A model generated the notes under the pieces. That model ran no database searches and was not told the origin of the DNA. It was given only the letters and a program-made list of their open reading frames with translations. A program made the position numbers and the translations under genes. A DNA stretch of 64,000 nt. Source: Roseiarcus sp963767245 (GTDB lineage: Bacteria > Pseudomonadota > Alphaproteobacteria > Rhizobiales > Beijerinckiaceae). The DNA lies in the NCBI GenBank assembly GCA_963767245.1, contig CAVYDG010000011.1:744001-808000 (forward strand), read 5' to 3'. This document shows, piece after piece, positions 25,303-35,672 of this stretch (position 1 is its first letter; every line of letters starts with the position of its first letter).

Positions 25303-28293
25303 TCAAGGCCTACCCGCCCTCCGTCTCGCGCTTTGGCCCGCGTCCTCGGGCAGGGCGTAGCCGTCGAAGAGCCAGCGGGATCCGCCGTCGTCGAGCGCCG
25401 GCAGAGCGAGGGCCTCACCGATCGGGACCCAGGCTTCTCCCTCCGCCGTCCTACGGCGCAGCCTCATGTCGGGTGTCGGCATGTAGTGACCGAGGCTGCG
25501 CCGCTTCCATAGCTTGCGGGCAGGCCGGTAGCCGGAGTCGACCTCCGCGCGAGCCAACACGGCGTTCAGATACTCCTTCCTGCGGCGTGCATTCGGCCAG
25601 AGATGTTCCGGCAGGCGGTCGAGCGTCTGCATGAGACCATCTGCAAAAAAGCCTCGCGTATATCGGTAGGGCCCGAGGGGACGGACGGTCAGGCCACCGC
25701 AATGGGTCTTGAGGCCGGCCAGCATCAACCCGAGGGGCCAGAATTCGCCCTGGGCCCGCTCGAGGCGAACGAGCCGCCCGTCCGTGTGGACGTCGAGCGT
25801 CTCCGGTCCCAGGCGCTCGAACAGGGCCGCGAGATGGCCGCGGGCGAAGGCCTCGTCGTCGATGGCGCGGTTCAGTGCGCCCATCCAGGCGGTATGGCCG
25901 TAATCGTCCACCATCTCCGGATCCGCGCCGCGTGCGAGCAGGGTGTCGATCAGCGCGGCGTTTCCGGCGCGCGCGGCGAGCATCAGCGGGGTCGCGCCGC
26001 AATAGGCCTTGTGGTCGACGCCGTAGAGGTCGCAATCCTGTAAGACCGCCCTATTGGATCGTTCGAGATAGGGCCGCAACTGCCGCTCGCGCACCGCCGC
26101 CGCCGCGCGCGTCGCGCGTCCCATCGGGTTGCGGGGATCGTTCGAGAAGCCAGGAACCTTGGCAAGCTCCACGAACTTGCCCTCGTGTAAGACCTGCGCG
26201 ACTCGCGCGAGCAACTGCCCGCGATGGGTCAACGCCAGCGCAGGCGCGAAATTCGCATTGGCGAGTCTTTCAATATAGGCACCCTGTCCGTGCCATAGCG
26301 CATAGTCAAACAGGGCCTGCTTGGTCTTGGCGGACGGATTCCTAGGATCGAGCGCCTTGGGCGTCCATTCCAGCAACGCCTGCAGTGACCAGGACGTCCA
26401 GGGCGTCGGCCGCGCAGCGAGAAACGTCTCGCGGATCGCGCGCGCCTGTTCCTGCTTGCCTTGCAGTTCGAGCTTGCGCGCCTCCTGCGCCCATTCGTCC
26501 TTGGTCGACGCCGCAACCGCCGTCGGCGCGACATCCGCAATTTCCTTGAGGTCGAGCAATCGCAGCAACGGGTGCTGAACGTCGGTCTCGACAATCGTTA
26601 GGCCTTCGACGGCACGGGTCATCGCGACATAGAGCGCGTTGACATAGAATTTGTTGATCTCGAGCGACTTGTCCCTCTTGTCCCCGGCGCGGCGGTAGTC
26701 GAGCTCGTCGCCTTCGAGATCGCCCGGCGCGACGTCGCGGCAGACTTCGGCATATGCAGCGCGGTTCGCCGAGATCATCTGGAACAGGATGACGTTGGGA
26801 TATTCGAGGCCTTTGGCCTCGTGGACGGAGAAGACGAGCGGCGTTGTGAAATGGGCCCGCGCCGCCGGCTTGTCCTCGTCGCGTAGGACGATGACCGAGT
26901 AGTGGACGGACGCGCGCGACGCAGCGTTGAGCGTGCGCAGCGCTTTGTCATCGCCTTTGAGCAATTGCGCCGCGCCCGTCGCGCTGGAGGCGCACCGGAC
27001 GAGGAAATTGCTCTCGCGGTCGACTGAGCCGAAGCGCGCTTGCTTGATCTTCAGGAGACGATTGGCGAGGCCGGTGACAGCCGCGGTGTTGCGGAAATTC
27101 GTCTGCAGGACGGAGATTTCGCGCGCGGCGGGCGCCTCTTCGGCCGCTTCCGCCTCTTGCCAGAACAAGGCGCGCACGGAAGCCCAAGAAAAGAAGTTCG
27201 GATGCACGATCTGATGCGAATCGCCGCACAGCAGGAAATGATGCTTGGTCTTCAGCGTATCGAGGACTAACGCGAGCTCGGCGTTTGTGAAATCCTGCAC
27301 CTCGTCGACCACTACGAAATCGTAGCGCGGCTCGGCCTTGACGCGCCACGCCTGCGAGACGAGGTTCAAGTCGAATAGCTTCTCTTCTTTCAGCCAAGTC
27401 CGATATTTCTCGAAGAGGTCATGCACGGCCGCGCGCGCGTCTCCCACTAGGTAGAGCGATTGGCGCACGCCGAGCGCCTGATATTGGCTTTCCGTCAAAG
27501 CTCCGTTTGCGGGCGCGCCGAGCACGCCGCGGAATTCTTCGAACAGCGCGTGCGCGTCGGCCTGCCGCAAATCGCCTTTGAGGCCGCCACGCCGACGCTC
27601 GAGCCACGTGCGAAAGGCTGAGAAGCGGACCTCCTCGCCCTGGGGGACAGCGATCGTGTCGACGAATTCGCGAAAGCTCATGAACTCGGCGTTCTGATGC
27701 GGGTTCTCATAGCCGTGCGCGCCGTAGAGCCGGCGCGCCGTTTGAGCCAGATAGGCCGAGAGCGTCACATAGAGGACCTCTCCCGTCACCTCGCGCATCT
27801 TGGCGAGGGTCACCGCCGTCTTGCCCGAGCCCGCCGGGCCCATGATGACGAGCGGCGGCGCATGGCGGCGCACCGCCTCCTGCGCGGGGTCAAGAACGAT
27901 CGGCTTGTCGAGGAGGTCGAATTCCACCGCTTCCGGCGGCAGCCACTTGAGCTCCCAGCCGAGACGCGCCTTCGGCTCGGGCTGCGGCGCGAGATCGGCC
28001 GGGCCGGCCTCAATCTTGTCGCGATCGACCGGAGCGCCCCGCAGGAAGCGGGATTTTTCGTAGGCGTGACCGGGGATCACCTCCAGAAACAGGCAGACGG
28101 TCTCGCCGTTGTATGGGACGAATTGCATGAGGAGACGCGCTTCATCGCTGAGCTTGGCGCGCCAATAGGATGTGGGGGCCAGTTTCTTGAGCCCTGCGGC
28201 GGCGAACTCGCCGCGGCCGAGCGCCGCCCGCAGCCGTTCGAGCGCTTTGGCGAAGCGGCCGGGGTGAAGGCCGCGGTAGGTGACGATTCGCAT
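25303..28293 (-). CDS. UvrD/Rep-like helicase with RelE-like N-terminus and ankyrin repeats
   Basis: This 996-aa three-part protein has an unusual architecture. Residues 1-90 (SYWRAKLSDEARLLMQF, LFLEVIPGHAYEKSRF) look like a RelE/ParE-type fold. Superfamily 1A helicase motifs follow: Walker A GPAGSGKT near 150, DEVQD near 328, LCGDSHQI, LQTNFRN near 394, VHEAKGLEYPNV near 485 and YVAMTRA near 553. Ankyrin-like repeats lie around 760-810 (GATPLMLAARAGNAALIDTL, LARGADPEMVDDYGHTA), followed by a unique C-terminus. I start at ATG 28293 (MRIVTYRGLH); the open frame upstream runs into the IS21 end at 28324, which has probably replaced the native promoter. A role in phage defence or RNA/DNA repair is inference only. 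Confidence 0.8.
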   Translation of the reverse strand: MRIVTYRGLHPGRFAKALERLRAALGRGEFAAAGLKKLAPTSYWRAKLSDEARLLMQFVPYNGETVCLFLEVIPGHAYEKSRFLRGAPVDRDKIEAGPADLAPQPEPKARLGWELKWLPPEAVEFDLLDKPIVLDPAQEAVRRHAPPLVIMGPAGSGKTAVTLAKMREVTGEVLYVTLSAYLAQTARRLYGAHGYENPHQNAEFMSFREFVDTIAVPQGEEVRFSAFRTWLERRRGGLKGDLRQADAHALFEEFRGVLGAPANGALTESQYQALGVRQSLYLVGDARAAVHDLFEKYRTWLKEEKLFDLNLVSQAWRVKAEPRYDFVVVDEVQDFTNAELALVLDTLKTKHHFLLCGDSHQIVHPNFFSWASVRALFWQEAEAAEEAPAAREISVLQTNFRNTAAVTGLANRLLKIKQARFGSVDRESNFLVRCASSATGAAQLLKGDDKALRTLNAASRASVHYSVIVLRDEDKPAARAHFTTPLVFSVHEAKGLEYPNVILFQMISANRAAYAEVCRDVAPGDLEGDELDYRRAGDKRDKSLEINKFYVNALYVAMTRAVEGLTIVETDVQHPLLRLLDLKEIADVAPTAVAASTKDEWAQEARKLELQGKQEQARAIRETFLAARPTPWTSWSLQALLEWTPKALDPRNPSAKTKQALFDYALWHGQGAYIERLANANFAPALALTHRGQLLARVAQVLHEGKFVELAKVPGFSNDPRNPMGRATRAAAAVRERQLRPYLERSNRAVLQDCDLYGVDHKAYCGATPLMLAARAGNAALIDTLLARGADPEMVDDYGHTAWMGALNRAIDDEAFARGHLAALFERLGPETLDVHTDGRLVRLERAQGEFWPLGLMLAGLKTHCGGLTVRPLGPYRYTRGFFADGLMQTLDRLPEHLWPNARRRKEYLNAVLARAEVDSGYRPARKLWKRRSLGHYMPTPDMRLRRRTAEGEAWVPIGEALALPALDDGGSRWLFDGYALPEDAGQSARRRAGRP

Positions 28294-28435
28294 ACGGCAA
28301 GTGTACGCGAACGGCGCACGGAGTGTTGATTTCCACTGAGAGCTGACCCGGGCGCTACGGGTTTTTCCACCGAGAACTGACCCATGTTCGAACCTTCCCC
28401 CCTTGGCCATTTGGGGGGGCATCGGAGTGATCGAC

Positions 28436-29691
28436 ATGGAGTTATTGAGCGTCATCCGACGCTGGCACTATCGAGATCATTTCTCGATCCGAGAGATATC
28501 CCGACGCACAGGTCTGTCGAGGAACACAGTCCGCAAATACCTGCGCTCGGACACCGTTGAACCGAAGTTCAACATCCCTGACCGCCCGAGCAAGCTGGAC
28601 CCTTACGCCGACAAGCTGTCGCAGATGCTGCGGCAGGAGTCCGGGAAGTCCCGCAAGCAGAAGCGGACGACCAAGCAACTGCACGCTGATCTGGCCGCCC
28701 TCGGCTATGACGGCTCCTACAATCGGGTGGCGGCCTTCGCTCGCGACTGGAAGGCCGCGCGGCAACAGGAACAGAAGACGTGCGGCCGCGGGGTGTTCGT
28801 GCCGCTGGCGTTTTTGCCTGGCGAAGCGTTCCAGTTCGACTGGTCGGAAGACTGGGCGGTCATCGGCGGCGAGCGGACCAAGTTGCAGGTCGCCCACTTC
28901 AAGCTCTCCTACAGCCGCGCCTTCATACTCCGCGCCTATCCTCAGCAGACCCATGAGATGCTGTTCGACGCCCATAACCACGCCTTCCGCGTGCTGGGGG
29001 GTGTGCCGCGGCGGGGCATCTACGACAACATGCGAACGGCCGTCGACAAGGTCGGCCGGGGAAAGGAGCGCCAAGTCAACGCCCGCTTCTCGGCCATGGT
29101 CAGCCACTTCCTATTCGAGGCGGAGTTCTGCAATCCGGCTTCCGGGTGGGAGAAGGGGCAGATCGAGAAGAACGTCCAGGATGCGCGCCATCGGCTCTGG
29201 CAGCCCATGCCCAACTTCCCCACCCTGGCGGCGCTGAACGATTGGCTGGAGATGCGATGCCAGGAGCTATGGGCGCAGACCCTACACGGCTCGCACCCTG
29301 GCGCGATCGCCGACGCCTGGCTCGAAGAGTCGCAGTGTCTGATGCAGCTTCCCCGCCGGTTCGACGGCTTCGTCGAATACGCCAAGCGCGTGTCGCCGAC
29401 ATGCCTGATCCATCTGGAGCGCAATCGCTACAGCGTGCCGGCGTCCTTCGCCAATCGCCCGGTCAGCGTGCGGGTATATCCCGAGCGAATCGTCGTCGTC
29501 GCCGAGGGGCAGATCGTCTGCGAGCATCGTCGCGTCTTCGCCCGCTCTCACGAACGGACGAGCACCACAACGGTCTACGACTGGCGGCACTATCTGGCGG
29601 TCGTTCAACGCAAGCCTGGGGCCCTGCGCAATGGCGCGCCGTTCGCCGAACTGCCGCCGGCCTTCCGGGCTCTGCAGCTGCGCATGCTTAA
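28436..29691 (+). pseudogene. istA: istA of IS21 element 1, 5' part
   Basis: The IS21 transposase starts at MELLSVIRRWHYRDHFS, with a helix-turn-helix (SIREISRRTGLSRNTVRKYL) and an integrase core: PGEAFQFDWSED, FDAHNHAFRVLGGVPRRGIY and NPASGWEKGQIEKNV (the D-D-E residues). It is cut by an IS5 element after RALQLRMLK and resumes at 30628. Without the insertion the protein would be about 510 aa. Confidence 0.88.
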
Positions 29692-30627
29692 GAGTTTGTC
29701 CGGAAACATCATGTCGGATTGCATAGCTTTCGCAGCATGAGGCGGATGGAGGCGAGGCGCAGGAAGGCGAGCGCCTTGCGGTTGAGGCATTCCCAGTCCT
29801 TGGCCAGTCTGCGGCAGCGGCCAAGCCAGGCGAGGGTGCGTTCGACGATCCAGCGCTTGGGCAGGACGACGAAGCCTTTGGCGTGACCCAATCGCTTGAC
29901 GATCTCGAGGTCGAGGCGCACCAGAATGCGTTTCATCGCGCCCTGGAATTCCGGCCCCTGGTAACCTCCGTCGGCGTAGAGCTTGACCAGAAACGGGAAG
30001 GCTCCGAACAGGCTCGCCATCAGCAGCGCGCCGCCGTCGCGGTCCTGAATGTCGGCGGAATGCACGATCGCGTGCATCAGGAGGCCTTGCGTGTCGACAA
30101 GAACGTGCCGCTTCTTGCCCTTGATCTTCTTGCCTGCATCGTAACCGGGCGGATCGATGCAGGCCCCCCTTTTCCGCGCTTTTGACGCTCTGGCTGTCGA
30201 TGATGGCGGCGGTCGGGCTCGCTTCGCGGGAGGCCTGCTCGCGACAGCGCGTGTAAAGCGCCTCATGGATGCGGTCGAGCGTGCCGTCCCAGCTCCACAG
30301 ATCGAAATAATCGTAGACCGTCGAGCGCGGCGGCAAGTCCTTGGGGATCGCCCGCCACTGGCAGCCGGTGCTCAAGACATACATCAAGCCGTTGACGACT
30401 TCACGTACGTTCACCGTCCGCCTGTTGCCGCCGCGCTTCCCCGGCCGGATGAGCGGCTCCGACAGCGCCCATTCCTCGTCGGTCAGGTCGCTCGGATAGC
30501 GCAACTTGCTGCGGTCATAGCGACCCCGATTTTCATTCGTCCACACAGGCGAACCCCCAAGCGAATCAGGCCGCCTTGCTTGAATCACAAGCGATTCTAA
30601 CGATTCGTTATTTTCCCGGACAGGCTC
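29692..30627 (-). mobile_element. IS5-family insertion sequence inside istA
   Basis: The element is 936 bp, with imperfect terminal repeats GAGTTTGTCCGG at the left and GAGCCTGTCCGG, read inward, at the right. It is flanked by a 3-bp duplication TAA (29689-29691 and 30628-30630). Excision restores istA as CGCATGCT-TAA-GACACC. Confidence 0.87.
29709..30546 (-). pseudogene. IS5-family transposase, frame broken at a G run
   Basis: The upstream frame carries YPSDLTDEEWALSEPLI, GCQWRAIPKDLPPRSTVYDY and IIDSQSVKSAEKGG (first Asp). The downstream frame carries DPPGYDAGKKIKGKKRHVLV, LYADGGYQGPEF (second Asp) and WIVERTLAWLGRCRRL (Glu). The two join at a run of six G near 30165-30172. This could be a programmed frameshift or an inactivating indel; family members often encode this protein in one frame, so inactivation is slightly favoured. 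Confidence 0.75.
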
Positions 30628-30908
30628 TAAGACACCAGGCGGCGACCGCGAGATGGTCGAGATTTTGGCCCTGGTTCTCCAGCATGACGAACAGGCCGTG
30701 CTCGCCGCCGTCGAACTGGCGCTGGAGGCCGGCGCGCCGACCAAGACCCATATTCTGAACCTGCTGCACCGCTTGGTCGACGGGAAGCCGACAGATGCGC
30801 CTACGATAAAGGCGGCCCCAGGCTCTGACGCTGACCACCGAGCCGCAGTCCAACGTCGAGCGCTACGACGCCCTGCGCAAAGTCCGGGAGGCGCGCCATG
30901 CGTCATAA
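30628..30908 (+). pseudogene. istA: istA of IS21 element 1, 3' part (frameshifted)
   Basis: This continues istA after the IS5: EMVEILALVLQHDEQAVLAA, THILNLLHRLVDGKPTDAPT, then, after a one-base shift near 30825, ALTLTTEPQSNVERYDALRK and the stop at 30906-30908. The end overlaps the istB start at 30898, the normal IS21 arrangement. Confidence 0.8.
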
Positions 30909-31229
30909 TCCCGCCGCCGGCGCGATCATCATCATGCTGCGCAGTCTCAAAATGCACGGCATGGCTCAGGCCGTCAGCGAGTTGACCGAGCAAGGCTCTC
31001 CGGCCTTTGAGGCAGCGCTGCCCATCCTATCGCAGCTCCTGAAGGCGGAGACGGCCGACAGGGAGGTGAGATCGACAGCCTATCAGCTCAAGGCCGCCCG
31101 CTTTCCAAACTATCGCGATCTCGCCGGCTTCGACTTCGCCAGCAGTGAGGTCAACGAGGCGCTCGCGCGTCAACTCCACCGATGCGAGTTCCTGGAAGAC
31201 GCCCACAATGTCGTCCTGGTCGGCGGCCC
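30898..31229 (+). pseudogene. istB: istB of IS21 element 1, N-terminal part
   Basis: IstB is the AAA+ ATPase helper of IstA. This part holds the N-terminal helices (LKMHGMAQAVSELTEQGSPA) and stops at NVVLVGGP, immediately before the Walker A lysine, where the serine-recombinase element enters after CC at 31228-31229. The remainder of the gene resumes at 36412. Confidence 0.87.
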
Positions 31230-31262
31230 CGAGCCCGAGTTCATAATGCTCACCTCACCATG

Positions 31263-33087
31263 TCATTGAAAGTTCAGGGCTAGCTCTGGCTCGTCTTCAG
31301 ATGGCGGACCTATCCGAGAGCGCTTTCTTCGTCGCTCGGCCTCCCGGGCCACCTCCGCGCGCCCAAGATCGGAGGCTCGAATGGCCCACGGGCCGCCCTT
31401 GCAGGATTGGTTCGCAGGCAACGCTCCTTCGACAATCAGGCGACGAACAGTCGCCGGACTGACCGACAAAGCCTCTGCCGCCTCGTCAAGCGTGACCTCT
31501 CCTCGCTCGGCACGTTCGCCCTCTCGATAGACGACAATGTTGTGATCCTTGCGTAGGGAGGCCACCCGCGTTCGGGTCCACGAATGCCCCTTGGTCGTCG
31601 TCTTGCCAGCCCGATTGAGAGCAGCCGCAATCCCCATGTCCGGCATCTGCCGGGCCATCGCCCGCACCAGATCGACAACGTCGGCGTCGACGCGCCAGCG
31701 GTGCTCGCCCGTGCGGTTCTTGCGGACGCGTAAAGCCGTATGATCCTCGCCCGCCCAGCGGATGACGAGATCGAGACCGTCATCCGCCGTGCGCACGACG
31801 ATCTCTTCGATCAGCATGCGAACGATCCGTTTGCGCGTGGCTATGGTCGCCCCTTCCGCATGCCAGGCGCGTTCGACGTCAGCGCCGAGCCGGAGCAGCG
31901 CCTCTCGCTCGCCTGGAGTTACGCCATTCAACGGCGCAACGCTGAGCGCTGTGAGCTCATCCTGAAGGCGTCGCTCTTCTTTCAGGCGCTCGTTCCAGCG
32001 CCGCTCGAGTTCGCCCGCGACCAGACGGTTGTCGGGATCGACGGCGTCATATTGCCGTCGAGCGTGCACAGCCTCGAAACGCGCCTGCTCGAGCGCCAGC
32101 TCGACCTGTCGATGCTTCTCGCCGTCTTCGCGTCCTCGCGCCTGAAGAGCCGCCAGGGCCGCTTCGACGCCGAGAGGCTGAATGCGCTCCACGACCTCGG
32201 CGGCGACTGCGGCGTCGACGCGAAGACTGCCGAAGCCAATGCAGCGCTCGGTCCCGTGGTTGATGGAAGCGCCTCGGCAGTGATAGCGCGCGACATCGCC
32301 CTTCGTTCCGCCGTAGGCGACATGCAGCTTCCGACCGCAATGGCCGCAGCGGAACAAGCCGGCGAGCAAGGCTTCTCCCCGCCGCACAGCGCCCCGGCTC
32401 GCAAAGCTCTTGCCGTTTGCGTTGTCCTTGATCAGGCGCTGATTCCTCTCGAAGGCGTCCCAGCCGATATAACCCTGATGGTGATCGCGGATCAAAACAT
32501 CCCATTCAGACTGTTCGACCGGAAGACCGCGCATGACCCGCTTTCGGCCATTCTCGATTCTCGTCTTGCTCATCGACCGACCATAAGCATAGGCGCCGGC
32601 GTAGATCGGGTTGGTTAGGATGTGAAGGATTGTATTGTAGACCGGGGCTTTCCACTGCAAATGTCGGCCTTCAGGTCCATGGTCGACGGCGGGCAGCGCG
32701 ATACTCTCCTGCCGGAACCAAAGATGCACCTGCCGCACGCTCTGCATCTCGGCGAACTTGCGGAAGACCAATGCGAGCGCTTCGCGCACGCGAAGGTCCG
32801 GATCCTTCTCGATCCAGTCCGGTTTGCTGCGCACATAGCCAATCGCGACTGATGTGAAGAGCTCGCCGCGTCGCGCTTTCTGTTTGAGCGCTTCATGGGC
32901 GCGCTGGCGCAGGATGGTCAGCTCCATCTCGCTCATCGTTCCCTTCATGCCGAGCAGGAGCCGGTCGTTTGGAAGACGGGGATCGTAGACGCCGTCCTCG
33001 TCGGCGATCAGCGTCCCGACGAGGCCGCAGAACTCCAGCAGCGTGTGCCAGTCTCGTCCGTTGCGGGCCAGGCGCGACGCCTCGATC
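31263..33087 (-). pseudogene. Large serine recombinase, copy A, C-terminal part
   Basis: This is nearly identical to residues 88-693 of the intact copy at 55655-57736. It covers the end of the resolvase domain (MSEMELTILRQRAHEALKQK), the recombinase domain, the zinc ribbon (FRCGHCGRKLHVAY) and the C-terminal MerR-like helix-turn-helix (LSVSPATVRRLIVEGALP). It is separated from its catalytic N-terminus by IS21 element 2, with CTCGATC repeated on both sides, and is therefore inactive. Confidence 0.85.
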
Positions 33088-33320
33088 TGTCAAATCGCTT
33101 TCAAGCGCGACCCCCTTTCGCGTCCAATACCGACCCCTCGGGGCGTGACGAATCTTGGCGGATGAGTGCGCGGTAAATCAGGATGAGGATGCGCCGCCGT
33201 TAGTGCGACGGAGGGAGGGCGCAGCCCGACTGGAGGCGCGGCAGCGGCGGCGCGTGGAAGATTTTATCTCACGGGGGCCGGCTCGAGATACGACGAGGCC
33301 GTGCTTGGCGGGGATCTGTC

Positions 33321-34049
33321 TCAGGAGCGGTTTTTGAACCGCCAGCTCGTGTTGCCGGTTTCCACGATATCGCAGTGGTGCGTCAGGCGGTCGAGCATGG
33401 CGGTGGTCATTTTGGCGTCGCCGAACACCTGCGGCCAGTCGGCGAAGGCGAGATTGGTCGTTATCAGCAGCGAGGTGTTTTCATAGAGCTTGCTGATCAG
33501 ATGGAACAGCAACTGACCGCCGGGTTGGCTGAACGGGAGATAGCCGAGTTCGTCGATGACGATGAGATCATAGCGCAGCAGGTTTTCCGATAATCGGCCG
33601 CTACGACCGGCCGCCTTCTCTTGTTCCAGCTGATTTACGAGATCGACCAGATTGAAGAAGCGCCCTCTGGCGCGGGCGCGAATGACCGCGGACGCCACGG
33701 CGATGCAAAGATGGGTTTTTCCCGTGCCCGTTCCGCCGATGAAGATCGCGTTGCGTTTGGCGTCGAGGAAGGCGCCGGAGGTGAGTTCGCGAACTTGGCC
33801 TTCGTCTACCGGCGTGTCCGCAAAGACGAACTTGTCGATGTCCTTGAGGACCGGGAACTTCGCGCCGGCGATGCGATAGCTGATCGAGCGTGCCTGTCGG
33901 TGGGTGCGCTCGGCGCGGATCAGGCTGTCGATCAGCGGATAAAGCTCGTCGCGCCGGGCAAGGCCCTTGCCGGCGATCTCGTCGAAGCTGGCGCGCATGC
34001 CGTAGAGCTTAAGTTCGCTCATCGCCTCCAGAATCTCATGGCGTTCCAT
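33321..34049 (-). CDS. istB: IS21 transposition helper ATPase IstB (element 2)
   Basis: This intact 242-aa AAA+ protein related to DnaC has N-terminal helices (MERHEILEAMSELKLYGMRA), Walker A FIGGTGTGKTHLCIA, Walker B YDLIVIDELGYLPFS and sensor region LLITTNLAFADWPQVFGDAK, and it ends TGNTSWRFKNRS. It starts at ATG 34049, which overlaps the istA stop by one base (TGATG). IstB assembles on target DNA and directs IstA. It is the only undamaged istB in the window. Confidence 0.92.
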   Translation of the reverse strand: MERHEILEAMSELKLYGMRASFDEIAGKGLARRDELYPLIDSLIRAERTHRQARSISYRIAGAKFPVLKDIDKFVFADTPVDEGQVRELTSGAFLDAKRNAIFIGGTGTGKTHLCIAVASAVIRARARGRFFNLVDLVNQLEQEKAAGRSGRLSENLLRYDLIVIDELGYLPFSQPGGQLLFHLISKLYENTSLLITTNLAFADWPQVFGDAKMTTAMLDRLTHHCDIVETGNTSWRFKNRS

Positions 34050-35548
34050 CAGGCGATTTTCCTTATGCGGTCGTAGCGGCCACAATCGGCCGCGGGTTCG
34101 ATCTTTAGGCGAAGCGCGTCGGGAGTAGTGATGCTGGGAGGCGGCGCGGGCTGCCGCCGGCGCGCCAGCACAGTCAGGATCACGTCGCCGCTGGCGATGC
34201 CCGCCTCCAGCGCCTCGGCGCAGGCGGCCTCGACCGCGCCGAGCCCATGATCGAGAACCGCGCCCAATATCTTGACGAACTGGCGGTCGCCGTCGGTGTG
34301 CGGCTTCAGCTTGGCGCGCACCTGGGTCAGCGCGGCCGGCAGATCCCAGTCCTTGAACGGCGCGCCGTTACGCAAGGCGCCGGGCTTCTTCATCAGCACC
34401 GGCAGGTAATGCCAGGGATCGTAAATGATCCGGTCGCGCTGGAACTGACGCGGATGATCGGCGACGACTTCATCGCCCAGCATCACGACAACGCGCTCAG
34501 CATGAGAGCGCACCAGAACCATTCGGCCGGCGGCGCGCGCATCGACGCTGTAGCGATTGTGGTCGGCCATGATCAGGCAGGTGGTGCTGGCCCGGACCGC
34601 CTTCTCGACGAACCCGTCGAACGGGCCGCGAAGCTGCATCAGGCTCGCCCGTTCCTCCTCGAACACGTCCCAGATCGTTCGATCCTTGAACTCGGGATGC
34701 CGGGTTCGTTTGGCGTAGGCGATGCACTGATCTTCCAGCCATGCATTCAACTCGGTCAGGCTTTTCACCCGAGGCTTGGGCCGGAACATCTGGTCCCGCA
34801 GGTTGCCGACCTGGTTCTCGACCTGACCCTTCTCCCAGCCCGACGCGGGCGTGCAGGCCACTGGTTCGATCAGATGGTGCGAGCACATCTGGAGAAAGCG
34901 GCCATTATACCGGCGCGCTTTGCCCACGAAGATCGCCTCGACCGCCGTCTTCATGTTGTCGTAGATGCCGCGCCGGCAGATCCCGCCATAGAACTGGAAC
35001 GCCTTGTCGTGGGCGTCGAACACCAGCTCTTGGGTCTCACGAAAATAAACTCGAACGAACGGCATACGGCTGTGCGACAGCTTCATGTGCGCCGCCTTGA
35101 CCGTCAGCGGCAGCCCCTGAAGCGTGATCGTCTCGTGGCTCCAATCGAACTGATAGGCTTCCCCCGGCGCGAAGCTCATCGGCACATAGGCATGCGCAGG
35201 AACCCGGGCCCGTTCCTCGCGCCAGGACCTCACGAACCGATGCACGCTGTCGTGGGCGCCGTCATATCCGCGCCCACGCAGTTCCTCGAACAGCCGTTGC
35301 GTCGAGCGTCGTTCCCGCTTTGCCAGCTTGGATTCCGACTCCAGAATCTCAGTCAGCGCCTCGACCCAGACGCCCAGCTTCGGCGTCGGCTGAACGTCGC
35401 GAGCGTACTTGAACTCCGTTTGGTGGCCACGGATGATCTTGCGGACCGTCGCGCGGGACACTGAAAGCGTCCGAACGATCTCCTTGATCGGCCGCTCCTG
35501 TTCGAAATAGGCGCGTCGTATCTCGCCAATCTTATCCACGCCGACCAT
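34049..35548 (-). CDS. istA: IS21 transposase IstA (element 2)
   Basis: This 499-aa transposase starts at ATG 35548 (MVGVDKIGEIRRAYFEQE), with a helix-turn-helix (PIKEIVRTLSVSRATVRKII). The integrase core has PGEAYQFDWSHE, FDAHDKAFQFYGGICRRGIY and TPASGWEKGQVENQVG (DDE residues), and a C-terminal beta domain (NRYSVDARAAGRMVLVRSHA) is present. The gene is intact. A longer open frame upstream reaches 35602, but its extra residues are not family-like. Confidence 0.91.
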   Translation of the reverse strand: MVGVDKIGEIRRAYFEQERPIKEIVRTLSVSRATVRKIIRGHQTEFKYARDVQPTPKLGVWVEALTEILESESKLAKRERRSTQRLFEELRGRGYDGAHDSVHRFVRSWREERARVPAHAYVPMSFAPGEAYQFDWSHETITLQGLPLTVKAAHMKLSHSRMPFVRVYFRETQELVFDAHDKAFQFYGGICRRGIYDNMKTAVEAIFVGKARRYNGRFLQMCSHHLIEPVACTPASGWEKGQVENQVGNLRDQMFRPKPRVKSLTELNAWLEDQCIAYAKRTRHPEFKDRTIWDVFEEERASLMQLRGPFDGFVEKAVRASTTCLIMADHNRYSVDARAAGRMVLVRSHAERVVVMLGDEVVADHPRQFQRDRIIYDPWHYLPVLMKKPGALRNGAPFKDWDLPAALTQVRAKLKPHTDGDRQFVKILGAVLDHGLGAVEAACAEALEAGIASGDVILTVLARRRQPAPPPSITTPDALRLKIEPAADCGRYDRIRKIA

Positions 35549-35672
35549 CCCATCAGCCCTTCCCGGCCGATCCGGGCCAAAGGGAAGAACGCTGACACAC
35601 AACGTCAGAGGGGTCGTTATTGGACGCGAAGGCCGCCCCTCAGGGGGTCGTTATTGCAAGCGATTTTGCAGG

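Larger units (their letters stand above)
33088..35672 (-). mobile_element. IS21-family element 2, nested in recombinase copy A
   Basis: The ends read TGTCAAATCGCTTTCAAG at the left and, on the opposite strand, TGCAAAATCGCTTGCAATA at the right. CTCGATC is present on both sides (33081-33087 and 35673-35679), a 7-bp duplication. It carries complete istA and istB. Its istB has the same Walker A DNA that the serine-recombinase element uses, but here the site is empty (about 33711-33740). Confidence 0.88.
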
